This document shows positions 8,206 to 17,386 of a DNA stretch of 64,000 bases, piece after piece; the first letter of the stretch is position 1; every line of letters starts with the position of its first letter. Below the pieces are notes generated by a model. It was not told the DNA's origin. It ran no database searches and was given only the letters and a program-made list of their open reading frames with translations. A program made the translations under genes and the position numbers. This stretch comes from Saccharibacillus nicotianae (lineage in GTDB: Bacteria > Bacillota > Bacilli > Paenibacillales > Paenibacillaceae). Location of the stretch: positions 868,001-932,000 of the forward strand of contig NZ_JBHUGF010000010.1 of assembly GCF_042681745.1 (NCBI RefSeq), in the 5' to 3' direction.

Positions 8206-10923
8206 ATGAATATCAAGCAAGTTCGCAGTCTTGATGATCAAGATCGACAAAGCTTTGCTGCTACACGTACACCATGGGATATACCTAGTGAGAGAATAAT
8301 AGTAGAACCTTTAGCAGAACCTTCTTCAGATATAGGGCATGATTTTATATCTACTTATGCTGTCAACCCATCGTATAAGAAAGCTCCACAATACGATTTA
8401 GATGGCAACTGGGAAATGGTGCAAGGCGGTGAAGCTGAACAAAGAATCTATCAATCGTGGGAATCTATAATTTCAGTGCCGGTACCGGGCAGTATTCATC
8501 AAGGATTGGTACAAGCAGGTATATTAAATGATCCTTCTTTTGGAGAACATGCAGATGAAGCTAAAATGTATAGTCACCAAACATGGTGGTATCGCTGTAC
8601 ATTTGATATCGAAGATATGGCTCTTTTTGCTTCGTCCCGCTTGATCTTTGAAGGTGTGTCTCCATCATGCGATGTCTGGTTAAATGGTACTCATCTTGGT
8701 GATCATCAAGGAGCATTTGGTGGGCCAACATATGATCTTGGTTCGCTGTTGCAATCGTCTAATACATTGATAGTTCAAGTGCATCCAGCGCCACTCGGAA
8801 ATGAGTGGAATATCTGGGAGTCCACTGTTGTATTTAATTGTAATTACGGGTGGCACTATGTGAATTTACCAGCAGTCGGTATCTGGCGTCCTGTGCGGAT
8901 TGAAGCTGTTCCGTCAGTCCAGATACAACATCCTTTTGTTCAAGTGGAAAGTACAGCTCAAGCCAAACAAGGAGAGATTCATCTTGCTTTCACATTAGCA
9001 AGTCAGCAATCCTCCTATAAAGGTGTTCTCTATGGTGAAATTATTCCTGATAATTTTGCAGGACAATCGATTAAGTTCCAACAAACGATTCAACAGGATT
9101 CGGATCTATCGGTTCAAGAGCGTTTATCACTTTATGATACTCGAGATGTACATTTACAATTAACCATTCCTGATGCACATTTATGGTCACCGTTAGATAT
9201 GGGCGAGCCGTATTTGTACCGATTACAACTGACATTTATTCCAGACATTCCAGCGTCAGCAGACACTACAACCAAGCCCTATCATCTACTGATCGATCAG
9301 CAAGAGATTACCTTTGGTCTGCGATATATCGAAATGAAACCGTTACCTTCCGGTCAGCAAGCAGATATGTATAACTGGACACTAACAGTCAATGATCGAG
9401 CTGTATTTATCAAAGGCAGTGGTTGGTGTACATTGGATGCTTTGATGGATTTTTCAAGAGAACGGTATAATCATTTTTTGAGTTTGACGGCTCAACAGCA
9501 TACTAATTTTTTACGTGCATGGGGTGGTGGCATTCCAGAGACGGATGATTTTTATGATCTATGTGATCGCAAAGGCATTATGGTGATGCAGGAGTGGCCG
9601 ACTTGCTGGGGAAGTCATGCACGTCAACCGCAGGATGCTTTAGAAGAAACGGTACGTCTGAATACATTACGTTTGCGCAATCACGCTTCTCTGGTGATGT
9701 GGTGCGGAGGCAATGAAACCAGTACAGAACTGGATCATCCCGCTATCCAGATGATGGGACGTTACAGTATAGAACTTGATAATACTCGACCTTTTCACCG
9801 TACAGATCCATGGGGTGGAAGTACACATGATCATATTGTATGGAATGGATGGACACCCTCATATAGCTTTGATTACTATGCCACTTTAGATGGTATTATG
9901 CTTAGTGAATTTGGATTAGCATCTGCGCCTAATTTGGAATCGGTATTGCGTTATATGCCGGAAGAAGAACAGCAACAATGGCCACCGCTACCGGGCAAAA
10001 GCTTTTACCATCATCTGCCTGCTTTTGATACACGGGATGAGTTACGCATTTTATCAGAATTTGCAGATTCTTTTATTGTGTGTGATCGTTTGGAGCACTT
10101 TGTAATCGGAACACAGCTTGCTCAAGTCACTTCATTACGTCATAAAATGGAATCTGCTCGCTGTCATTTTCCAGATGAGATTGGTGTAGTGACTTATAAA
10201 TTAAATGATGTATATATCGGCGTATCCTGGGCAACGATTGATTGGTATGGAGTACCCAAAATGTCGCACTATTTCACACAGGATGCCTATCAACCTTTGT
10301 TAGCTTCAGTGTTGTTTAACAAGTTAAATAGTCCTCATGAAGATCAGTCATTACCTGTCTATGTGTTAGATGATCAAGGTGTATTAGATGATTCATGGGC
10401 AGTTGGAGTACGCGTGTATGATCAGCAATTACAGGTGATCCAAGCAGAGCACTGGCAACACGAAGGCAAAGTGCCATCGGTGTATCCTATAGGTACGATT
10501 GAACTTCAACATGCCCCATTAGAAAAGTCCGCTCTGTTGATCGTATCTGAAATTATGCAAAGCCATGAAGTGAAATGTCGCACCTTTTACTGGTTGCATT
10601 TTGCGGATCGTCAGGGAGTGCTATGGAACTTACCACAGACTTCATTAACATTAGGTCAGATTCGCCAATCTCAGTTACCACAATCTCATTCCTCTGCTGA
10701 TTTTCTATATGAGATTGAAGTCAGAAATACAGGGAATGTACCCGCAGTAGGTGTAGAGTTATACAGCGAATCACAAGATATAGAATCAGCTATATTTGTA
10801 GCGAGTGATAATTTTTTCTGGTTGGATGCTGGAGAAAGTCGCTGGATCGGTGTAATCGATACTCGTCTTCTGCAAGTAAAAGCATGGAATAGTAATACCC
10901 TTCATTTCAATAACGTTCAGTAA
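8206..10923 (+). CDS. GH2 beta-mannosidase-like glycoside hydrolase
   Basis: This is a 905-residue cytoplasmic enzyme without signal peptide. It has the GH2 order: an N-terminal jelly-roll (PVPGSIHQGLVQAG, SCDVWLNGTHLGDHQGAFGG), Ig-like domain, then the barrel. The barrel carries FLRAWGGGIPETDDFYDLCD, GIMVMQEWPTCWG and the acid/base Glu in MWCGGNETS. The likely nucleophile Glu is in MLSEFGLAS. The combination WGGG plus QEWP plus WCGGNE is typical of beta-mannosidases, which release mannose from the non-reducing end of manno-oligosaccharides. A site AGAGGGAG lies before the ATG. It heads a run of same-strand genes to 19504, and mannan oligomers could arrive through the ABC importer at 21383-25080. 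Confidence 0.85.
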   Translation: MNIKQVRSLDDQDRQSFAATRTPWDIPSERIIVEPLAEPSSDIGHDFISTYAVNPSYKKAPQYDLDGNWEMVQGGEAEQRIYQSWESIISVPVPGSIHQGLVQAGILNDPSFGEHADEAKMYSHQTWWYRCTFDIEDMALFASSRLIFEGVSPSCDVWLNGTHLGDHQGAFGGPTYDLGSLLQSSNTLIVQVHPAPLGNEWNIWESTVVFNCNYGWHYVNLPAVGIWRPVRIEAVPSVQIQHPFVQVESTAQAKQGEIHLAFTLASQQSSYKGVLYGEIIPDNFAGQSIKFQQTIQQDSDLSVQERLSLYDTRDVHLQLTIPDAHLWSPLDMGEPYLYRLQLTFIPDIPASADTTTKPYHLLIDQQEITFGLRYIEMKPLPSGQQADMYNWTLTVNDRAVFIKGSGWCTLDALMDFSRERYNHFLSLTAQQHTNFLRAWGGGIPETDDFYDLCDRKGIMVMQEWPTCWGSHARQPQDALEETVRLNTLRLRNHASLVMWCGGNETSTELDHPAIQMMGRYSIELDNTRPFHRTDPWGGSTHDHIVWNGWTPSYSFDYYATLDGIMLSEFGLASAPNLESVLRYMPEEEQQQWPPLPGKSFYHHLPAFDTRDELRILSEFADSFIVCDRLEHFVIGTQLAQVTSLRHKMESARCHFPDEIGVVTYKLNDVYIGVSWATIDWYGVPKMSHYFTQDAYQPLLASVLFNKLNSPHEDQSLPVYVLDDQGVLDDSWAVGVRVYDQQLQVIQAEHWQHEGKVPSVYPIGTIELQHAPLEKSALLIVSEIMQSHEVKCRTFYWLHFADRQGVLWNLPQTSLTLGQIRQSQLPQSHSSADFLYEIEVRNTGNVPAVGVELYSESQDIESAIFVASDNFFWLDAGESRWIGVIDTRLLQVKAWNSNTLHFNNVQ

Positions 10924-10993
10924 CAATACATTATAGTCTATTGCATAGTATGTACGATTAATCGATAGATAACTTCCAAAGGTGGAGATATAG

Positions 10994-13900
10994 ATGAACC
11001 GGTCTTCATGGATAGATCCTAATAACAACATACCAACTAATCAAGCAGCAGAGCATAGTGTAGATCAGCAATCCTCTGTATTTATATTTGATAAGTTACA
11101 GAATCCGCCAAGTATGTATCGAGCGATTCCTTTCTGGTCATGGAATGATGATCTGGATCCGCAAGAAATTCGTAGACAAGTTGGTGAAATGAAAGCCGCT
11201 GGCTTAGGTGGATATATTATGCATGCGCGTGCAGGATTAGAAACACCTTATATGGGCGAACGCTGGATGGAATGTATTCGAGCAGGCATCGAAGAAGGGC
11301 AACGATTAGGAATGAATGTCTGGTGTTATGACGAAAATGGTTGGCCTAGCGGATTCGCTGATGGAGTCGTGCCACAGTTAGGATTGGACTATCAGCAAAA
11401 ATGGCTGAAATTAGAACCATTATCCACACAAGATAATCGTCATACACAGGATGATCATACGATTGCATGGTATCGCATCGAAAATGGACAATGGGTTGTT
11501 CTGGATGAACAATACAAAGAGATTGCACAATATCGGGCTTATTATGAAGTCAATCCATACTATATCGATACGTTAGATACTCAAGTAGTACAGGCTTTTA
11601 TTGAATCTACGTATGAGAAATATCATCAACAATTTGCAACTCATTTTGGACAAGCGATTGCAGGTGTATTTACCGATGAACCTCAATATGGACGTTATCA
11701 GATTCCGTGGTCATTTACATTAGAACAGCAATTTCAACAGACTTATGGATATTCGCTTCTGACCGAATTACCTCTTCTTTTTCAAGAGCATCAAGGCTAT
11801 GAAACATTTCGCTATCAATTCTGGCAACTGGTTACCCGACTATTCAGTCAATCATTTATGAAGCAAATCGGGGATTGGTGTGAACAACGAAATATTCGCT
11901 TGACCGGTCATGTGGTGTGTGAAGATCATTTGACCGCTCAAGTCGGTTCGGTTGGCGATGCTATGGCTTCTTATGAGTATATGCAGACTCCGGGAATTGA
12001 CTGGTTAGGCAGAGGAATCGATCATCCATTAACACCCAAGCAAGTAAGTTCTGTTGCCCATCAATTAGGTCAAAAATTTGTTTTGTCTGAAACATTTGGC
12101 TGTAGTGGATGGAATGTATCTTTTGCAGATTTAAAATGGATTGCAGAATGGCAATATGTACATGGTGTTAATTTGATGTGTCAGCATTTGGAAGGATATA
12201 GCTTGCGTGGGATTCGTAAACGGGATTATCCACCTTCATTGTATTATCAGCAACCGTGGTGGGAAGAATATCATAAGTTTAATGATTATTTTGGACGACT
12301 CTCGATGCTACTGGCTGAAAGTGATAAGCATATCGATATCTTGTTGGTACATCCTATTCGCTCCTCATGGATTGCTTATAATGATCAGATCAATACGGAG
12401 GGCGAACAGATACATCAAGATTTTGTCCAAATCAGTCAATGGCTATGTGAACTTCAGCGCAGTCATGATTACGGTTCAGAATCGATTATAGCTAATCATG
12501 GGCGTATACAAGATCGGCAATTACTTATAGGACAAGCTTCATATTCTTTGGTCATTTTACCGCCGATGACGACGATAGCGAATACGACATTAGACTTGTT
12601 ATTATCATGGTTAGAGCAAGGAGGACAGGCGATTGCACTAGGTACATTACCTATCTTGGTTGACGGACAATCAGATCAACGTCTGCTCCAACTCGAACAG
12701 CAAGTGACAGTATTGAAGATAGATCGAGAAATGATAGCGGATGAGCTGGATCAACGACTATCTGCTACGATCAAGCTTCATCAGATCACACCGGTCGTAT
12801 CTTCACAGCAACAGACAATATCATTATCTGCTCCTAATCATTCACCAATTCTGACACAACGAAGTACATTAGAAAAATATGATTTATACTATATCGTCAA
12901 TACTAATCGTACTACTAGCTATACGGTAGAAATTGAATTTCCTTATCAGGGGCATATAGAGCAGATTCATCTTCAAACAGGAGATATAGATACTGTATCT
13001 AATGCGACAAGCATTGCAAGTCATAGTCATACTATGAATATCAAGCTTACATTTGCACCTGCTCAATCTTATCTATTCCGCATATTACCAGATGAGCGAG
13101 TAACCGATCTATTACCAACGGTTGATTTGTCACTACATTCTCCTGCTGTTGTTGACGACCCGTATATTGTGGAAATAGATGCTAACTGGCAAGTGACGCG
13201 AAGCGATCTAAATAGTCTCACTTTAGATCAGTGTCGATTACAGATCGATGGAGATGAATGGAGCGAACCACAACCGATTATTTTTTTACAAGATCAATTA
13301 GTAAATATAGGTCGAGCTGTTGAGATCGGTATGTGTTTTGAAGTACAGCTACAGTACGAGCCTCAAGTGAGTCAAGACATGTATCTGGTACTAGAACAAC
13401 CTCATCATTATCGTATTACGATCAATGGAACATCTGTAGATCATCAGGATTGTGGGTGGTGGCGAGATATTTCATTTCGCAAAATCAATATTCAAAATCA
13501 TTTGCATAAAGGGATTAATCAGATCGTTTTACAACGTCATTTCCAAAATTCGCAGTCAACATTTGATGCAGTAGCACGAGCACAAGTATTTGAATCAGAA
13601 AGCAATAAGTTGAGTTATGAAGCAGAGATTGAAAGTATTTATATTTTGGGAGAGTTTGATGTGCATAGCCTGACCCCGTACCAATACGCAACAGATAGCA
13701 ATGATAGTCTGTATACGTATGGTGAGTTTGTATTACAAGAAGCGACTTATACAGCGCAAACAGGAGATTTGACAACACAAGGGCTTTTATTTTATGCAGG
13801 TAATATACAATTACAGCAATCTATGACTTTACCTGAATATACATCGGATCAAAGAATCTATTTTCAATGGGATCGTCCTGATGCTGTATTGTCCAAGTTA

Positions 13901-14194
13901 TGGTTAAACGAGCAAGAAGTGCATACTTTTTTGTGGGCGCCTTATGAGGTAGAGATTACTCCTTATGTGCATAGTGGTGAAAATGAAGTGGTCATCGAAT
14001 TATATTCCAGTTGTCGTAATCTGTTAGGGCCACATCATCATATTCGTGGTGAGTTAACTATGGTTGGGCCGGATAGTTTTAAAGATACACCAAGCTGGAC
14101 AGATGGTGATATCGATACTGAACATATCTATACACCACGTTATTGTATGGTGGCATTTGGCTTAACCAGCAATCCTGTTATTTCTATATTATGA
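10994..14194 (+). CDS. GH106-like large glycoside hydrolase (putative alpha-L-rhamnosidase)
   Basis: This is a 1066-residue cytoplasmic protein. The N-terminal segment (YRAIPFWSWNDDLDPQEIRR, AGLGGYIMHARAGLE, then GMNVWCYDENGWPSG) is the hallmark of the GH106/alpha-rhamnosidase-like group. GVFTDEPQYGRY and VLSETFGCSGWN follow in the barrel and carry candidate catalytic acids. The C-terminal half contains jelly-roll segments (RITINGTSVDHQD, LSKLWLNEQEVH) of the sugar-binding type. The known activity of this family is release of rhamnose from pectin side chains. The exact specificity here is not certain. The gene starts 70 nt after the beta-mannosidase with site GGTGGAG, and is followed by a hairpin and a hexamer repeat. 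Confidence 0.65.
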   Translation: MNRSSWIDPNNNIPTNQAAEHSVDQQSSVFIFDKLQNPPSMYRAIPFWSWNDDLDPQEIRRQVGEMKAAGLGGYIMHARAGLETPYMGERWMECIRAGIEEGQRLGMNVWCYDENGWPSGFADGVVPQLGLDYQQKWLKLEPLSTQDNRHTQDDHTIAWYRIENGQWVVLDEQYKEIAQYRAYYEVNPYYIDTLDTQVVQAFIESTYEKYHQQFATHFGQAIAGVFTDEPQYGRYQIPWSFTLEQQFQQTYGYSLLTELPLLFQEHQGYETFRYQFWQLVTRLFSQSFMKQIGDWCEQRNIRLTGHVVCEDHLTAQVGSVGDAMASYEYMQTPGIDWLGRGIDHPLTPKQVSSVAHQLGQKFVLSETFGCSGWNVSFADLKWIAEWQYVHGVNLMCQHLEGYSLRGIRKRDYPPSLYYQQPWWEEYHKFNDYFGRLSMLLAESDKHIDILLVHPIRSSWIAYNDQINTEGEQIHQDFVQISQWLCELQRSHDYGSESIIANHGRIQDRQLLIGQASYSLVILPPMTTIANTTLDLLLSWLEQGGQAIALGTLPILVDGQSDQRLLQLEQQVTVLKIDREMIADELDQRLSATIKLHQITPVVSSQQQTISLSAPNHSPILTQRSTLEKYDLYYIVNTNRTTSYTVEIEFPYQGHIEQIHLQTGDIDTVSNATSIASHSHTMNIKLTFAPAQSYLFRILPDERVTDLLPTVDLSLHSPAVVDDPYIVEIDANWQVTRSDLNSLTLDQCRLQIDGDEWSEPQPIIFLQDQLVNIGRAVEIGMCFEVQLQYEPQVSQDMYLVLEQPHHYRITINGTSVDHQDCGWWRDISFRKINIQNHLHKGINQIVLQRHFQNSQSTFDAVARAQVFESESNKLSYEAEIESIYILGEFDVHSLTPYQYATDSNDSLYTYGEFVLQEATYTAQTGDLTTQGLLFYAGNIQLQQSMTLPEYTSDQRIYFQWDRPDAVLSKLWLNEQEVHTFLWAPYEVEITPYVHSGENEVVIELYSSCRNLLGPHHHIRGELTMVGPDSFKDTPSWTDGDIDTEHIYTPRYCMVAFGLTSNPVISIL

Positions 14195-14219
14195 ATAGTA
14201 TAGCGTGCATACAATAGTT

Positions 14220-14267
14220 CAAACAAAAGGGTTGCAATCATACACCAGCGGTTGCACCCTTTGTTTG
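14220..14267 (+). terminator. Bulged stem-loop after the GH106-like gene
   Basis: CAAACAAAAGGGTTGCAA (14220-14237) pairs with TTGCACCCTTTGTTTG (14252-14267), leaving two single-base bulges and a 14-nt loop. The T-rich right arm runs directly into the TTTGAG repeat array. It could terminate part of the transcription between 14194 and 14345, giving a step in the operon. Confidence 0.55.
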
Positions 14268-14329
14268 AGTTTGAGTTTGAGTTTGAGTTTGAGTTTGAGT
14301 TTGAGTTTGAGTTTGAGTTTGAGTTTGAG
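14264..14329 (+). repeat. Hexanucleotide tandem array (TTTGAG)x11 next to a ribosome site
   Basis: Eleven perfect copies of TTTGAG occupy 14264-14329 and end directly at the GAGAGGAG ribosome site of the next gene. The array is open in the frame of that gene and would encode a Phe-Glu repeat if translation began at a TTG at 14252. No ribosome site supports that start. Perfect short arrays of this length can change copy number by slippage. Steps of six bases keep the frame, so an effect would be on hairpin folding or mRNA structure and not on frame. Confidence 0.9.
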
Positions 14330-14344
14330 AGGAGCACTATAGTT

Positions 14345-15709
14345 ATGAGCGAAATATCTAATGAACACCAATCTATCCCGCAGATGTCGCGTTTGAAAGT
14401 CAGTCAGAATCAGCGGTTTGTAACACTGGAAAATGGTACACCTTTTTTCTGGTTAGGCGATACTGCGTGGGAGTTATTTCACCGCTTGGATCGAGAGCAG
14501 GCAAAGATGTATTTGACGTGCCGGGCGAAGCAAGGTTTTAATGTGGTTCAAGCTGTTGCTTTAGCTGAACTTGATGGGATAACCACAGGAAATGCGTATC
14601 AAAGAATCCCTTTTTTTATAAATGAAGCAGGGGCATACGATCCTTGTCTGCCTGATACTACAGGAGAATACTCGTACTGGGATCATATTGATTACATTGT
14701 ACATACAGCGGCTACGCTCGGCATATATATTGCTTTCTTACCGACATGGGGCGATAAATATAATCAATTATGGGGAAAAGGGCCAGAAATATTTACAGCA
14801 GACAATGCTTATACATACGGGAAATGGTTAGGAGAGCGTTATCGAAATGATACTAATATCGTCTGGGTGCTTGGTGGCGATCGTCCACTGGATCAACCTC
14901 ATCATATTGAGATTATTGATCGTCTCGCAGAAGGGTTACAAGCAGGGGATGATCATACACATCTGATCACATTTCATCCTAAAGGTTCTGCTTCTTCATC
15001 TCAATATGTGCATCCCAAATCATGGGTAGACTTTCATATGATTCAATCCGGTCATGCCGCAGGTGTACGTAATAATTATGTGATGATACAACATGATTAT
15101 CAATTACAACCGATCAAGCCTACATTAGAAGCAGAACCATGTTATGAAGATATTCCGATAGATTTTCAAGCTAGTAATGGATATTTTGATGAAGTAGATG
15201 TTAGACAGACTGCTTATTATGCTGTACTTGCTGGTTCACTAGGGTATACGTACGGGCATCATTCTGTATGGTGTATGAGTGATGGGATGTATGATTCTAC
15301 GGCATTTGATCAAGTCGGTGACTTTATTATCATGTCCTGGCAACAAGCACTAACTCGTCCTGGGGCTGAACAGATGAAATGGTTGCGCAAATTGATGCAA
15401 TCTGTTGATTTTGTGACAGGTGTACCTGATCAATCGATAGTAACAGCTAACTTTGCAGGGGCTAACTATCAAGTCGCTAATCGTGGTATCGATTATATTC
15501 TAGTCTATTGTCCTCAAGGTCTGTATGTTAAAGTAAGATTAGGTATCCTGAATACAGATCAAGTCAGTCTGAACTGGTATTGTCCACGAACCGGACAATT
15601 ATATCCGATCGATATCGTGGCGAATGATGGAGTACAGACGCTTGCAGCTCCATCCAGTGGACGGGGTCAAGATTGGGTGTTATATATTCATTCTGTACGT
15701 AAGGAGTGA
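14345..15709 (+). CDS. DUF4038/GH140-like glycoside hydrolase (apiosidase-like)
   Basis: The start at 14345 is chosen because GAGAGGAG precedes this ATG; an in-frame TTG at 14252 would add a Phe-Glu repeat tail. The 454-residue protein begins with FVTLENGTPFFWLGDTAWEL, a signature of the DUF4038/apiosidase-like group. Candidate active-site stretches are AFLPTWGDKYNQLWGKGP, VWVLGGDRP and TLEAEPCYEDIP. A short C-terminal beta domain (NLRG-type, LNWYCPRTGQLYPI) follows. GH140 members cut the apiose link in rhamnogalacturonan II; that substrate is an inference here. The stop is only 6 nt before the response regulator, so the enzyme and regulators are co-transcribed. Confidence 0.7.
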   Translation: MSEISNEHQSIPQMSRLKVSQNQRFVTLENGTPFFWLGDTAWELFHRLDREQAKMYLTCRAKQGFNVVQAVALAELDGITTGNAYQRIPFFINEAGAYDPCLPDTTGEYSYWDHIDYIVHTAATLGIYIAFLPTWGDKYNQLWGKGPEIFTADNAYTYGKWLGERYRNDTNIVWVLGGDRPLDQPHHIEIIDRLAEGLQAGDDHTHLITFHPKGSASSSQYVHPKSWVDFHMIQSGHAAGVRNNYVMIQHDYQLQPIKPTLEAEPCYEDIPIDFQASNGYFDEVDVRQTAYYAVLAGSLGYTYGHHSVWCMSDGMYDSTAFDQVGDFIIMSWQQALTRPGAEQMKWLRKLMQSVDFVTGVPDQSIVTANFAGANYQVANRGIDYILVYCPQGLYVKVRLGILNTDQVSLNWYCPRTGQLYPIDIVANDGVQTLAAPSSGRGQDWVLYIHSVRKE

Positions 15710-15715
15710 GGTTGC

Positions 15716-17386
15716 ATGTATAAAGTTATGATTGTAGAAGACGAGATGCTTGTACGCATTGGTTTGAAAAATTCAGTGGACTGGAGCAAGTTCAATATGC
15801 AGGTGATTGCTGATCTTCCAGACGGGCAGAGTGCCTGGGAGCAGTATCATCAAGAACGTCCTGATCTTATTATTACCGATATTCGAATGCCCAAAATGGA
15901 CGGCATGGAATTGATTGCTCATGTGCGTGCAGAGGATAAATCGACTCGAATCGTAGTCTTATCTTGTCTGGAGGAATTTGAACTTGCGCGTAAAGCTATG
16001 TCTTTAGGAGTATCCGGTTATATCCTCAAACTCACAATGACCGAAGAAGAAATTCAAACGATATTACAGACGATTCGTAATGAACTAGATCATCAACAAC
16101 GTGCTAGAGTAGTCGAAGATCGCCCTTCATTATTGCCCTCCAATATAGAATTAATCAAAGAAAAGTATATTAAAGATTTTCTGTTATATGGTATCTATTC
16201 TGTCGAAGAATTTGAACGATTTGCTGTCCAGAGTCAGATGCAGTTGTCTCCGATACGACTGGTTGTTTGTATGATGGAAGTGGATCATTATTCCAAATTA
16301 AAGCAAAAATTTAAAGATGAACACGGGCATCTAATCAAAATGACATTGCTTAATATGTTAAATGAAATTACGACTGCTTTTCATAAAGGAGAAAGTCTGT
16401 ATATTGATGAGACTCATTATCTTGTATTGTTAAGCTTTGAAGACATATTGTCCGAGCAACAGATTCGTCAGCAGACCGTATTGATTTTACAACGGGTACA
16501 ACATGTAATTGGAACGTATTTCAACAGTTCTGTTTCTTTTGGAATTAGCGAAATAGATAACGCTTACAAATCACTTCCTCGATTGTATTTAGAATCTCAT
16601 GAACGGTTGCAACATAAATTTCTTACAGGTACAGGATTGTATCATACAGGGCAAGAGCGTATAGATGTTGCCCCTATTCAAGCTCGATTAGAGCAGATTC
16701 GTCTATATTGTCCTTTACGTGAATTACTATCTCCGATGAAGCAAGAACGATACGATGATTATATACGTATTCTGCATGAGCATCTGTATGCAGATCGGCG
16801 CTCTATACAGCATTTGCTATTTCAATTAATACAATGGATCAGTACCAGTCTGTATGATTATCATCAAAATGAAAAAACGATTTTGTTCAATATTACCGAT
16901 CAATTAGAACAATGTGATACATTGCCTGAAATGCTTACACAAATTCAGTTGTATCTGTCAGAAGTTGTAGAGCAATCTCGTACAATGATGCATATGAGCA
17001 GTGAAATTACCAAAGCGATTCAATATATCAAGCAACATCACACTCAAAATATTAGCTTGCAACAAGTGGCTGAACATGTGAATTTGAGTTTTGGTTATTT
17101 GAGCAATTTGTTCAAAAAAGAATTACAGATCACTTTTATCGATTATCTTAATCGTTACCGGATTGAACGTGCTAAAGAGTTATTAGTCGGTACTTCGCTC
17201 AAATCATATGATATTGCAGCTCAAGTCGGATTTTCGCCAGAATATACGTATTTTAGTAAAGTGTTCAAAAAGGTAACCGGTTTGAATCCCAATGAATATC
17301 GCCGTCAATATTGGACACAAGGAGAACAAACTTCTACTCTAAATCATTCATCTTCATCATCTGCATCTCTTAAAGGCTCGTCATGA
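15716..17386 (+). CDS. YesN-like AraC-family response regulator
   Basis: This 556-residue regulator has a receiver domain at residues 1-120 with acidic pocket EDE near residue 9 and phospho-acceptor Asp55 in LIITDIRMPKMDG. A long middle region resembles the YesN-type linker. Two AraC helix-turn-helix units end the protein (about 445-545: ISLQQVAEHVNLSFGYLSN, then YDIAAQVGFSPEYTYFSKVF). YesN-type proteins activate transport and hydrolase genes for pectin-derived sugars. The gene sits 6 nt after the GH140-like gene and overlaps the kinase by 4 nt. The 21-nt-spaced direct repeats upstream of 4754 and 21383 are plausible targets. Confidence 0.9.
   Translation: MYKVMIVEDEMLVRIGLKNSVDWSKFNMQVIADLPDGQSAWEQYHQERPDLIITDIRMPKMDGMELIAHVRAEDKSTRIVVLSCLEEFELARKAMSLGVSGYILKLTMTEEEIQTILQTIRNELDHQQRARVVEDRPSLLPSNIELIKEKYIKDFLLYGIYSVEEFERFAVQSQMQLSPIRLVVCMMEVDHYSKLKQKFKDEHGHLIKMTLLNMLNEITTAFHKGESLYIDETHYLVLLSFEDILSEQQIRQQTVLILQRVQHVIGTYFNSSVSFGISEIDNAYKSLPRLYLESHERLQHKFLTGTGLYHTGQERIDVAPIQARLEQIRLYCPLRELLSPMKQERYDDYIRILHEHLYADRRSIQHLLFQLIQWISTSLYDYHQNEKTILFNITDQLEQCDTLPEMLTQIQLYLSEVVEQSRTMMHMSSEITKAIQYIKQHHTQNISLQQVAEHVNLSFGYLSNLFKKELQITFIDYLNRYRIERAKELLVGTSLKSYDIAAQVGFSPEYTYFSKVFKKVTGLNPNEYRRQYWTQGEQTSTLNHSSSSSASLKGSS

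Noticed and set aside
14252..14344. Upstream TTG start giving a Phe-Glu repeat N-terminus on the GH140-like protein
   Set aside because: No ribosome site precedes the TTG, it lies in the hairpin, and GAGAGGAG fits the ATG at 14345.
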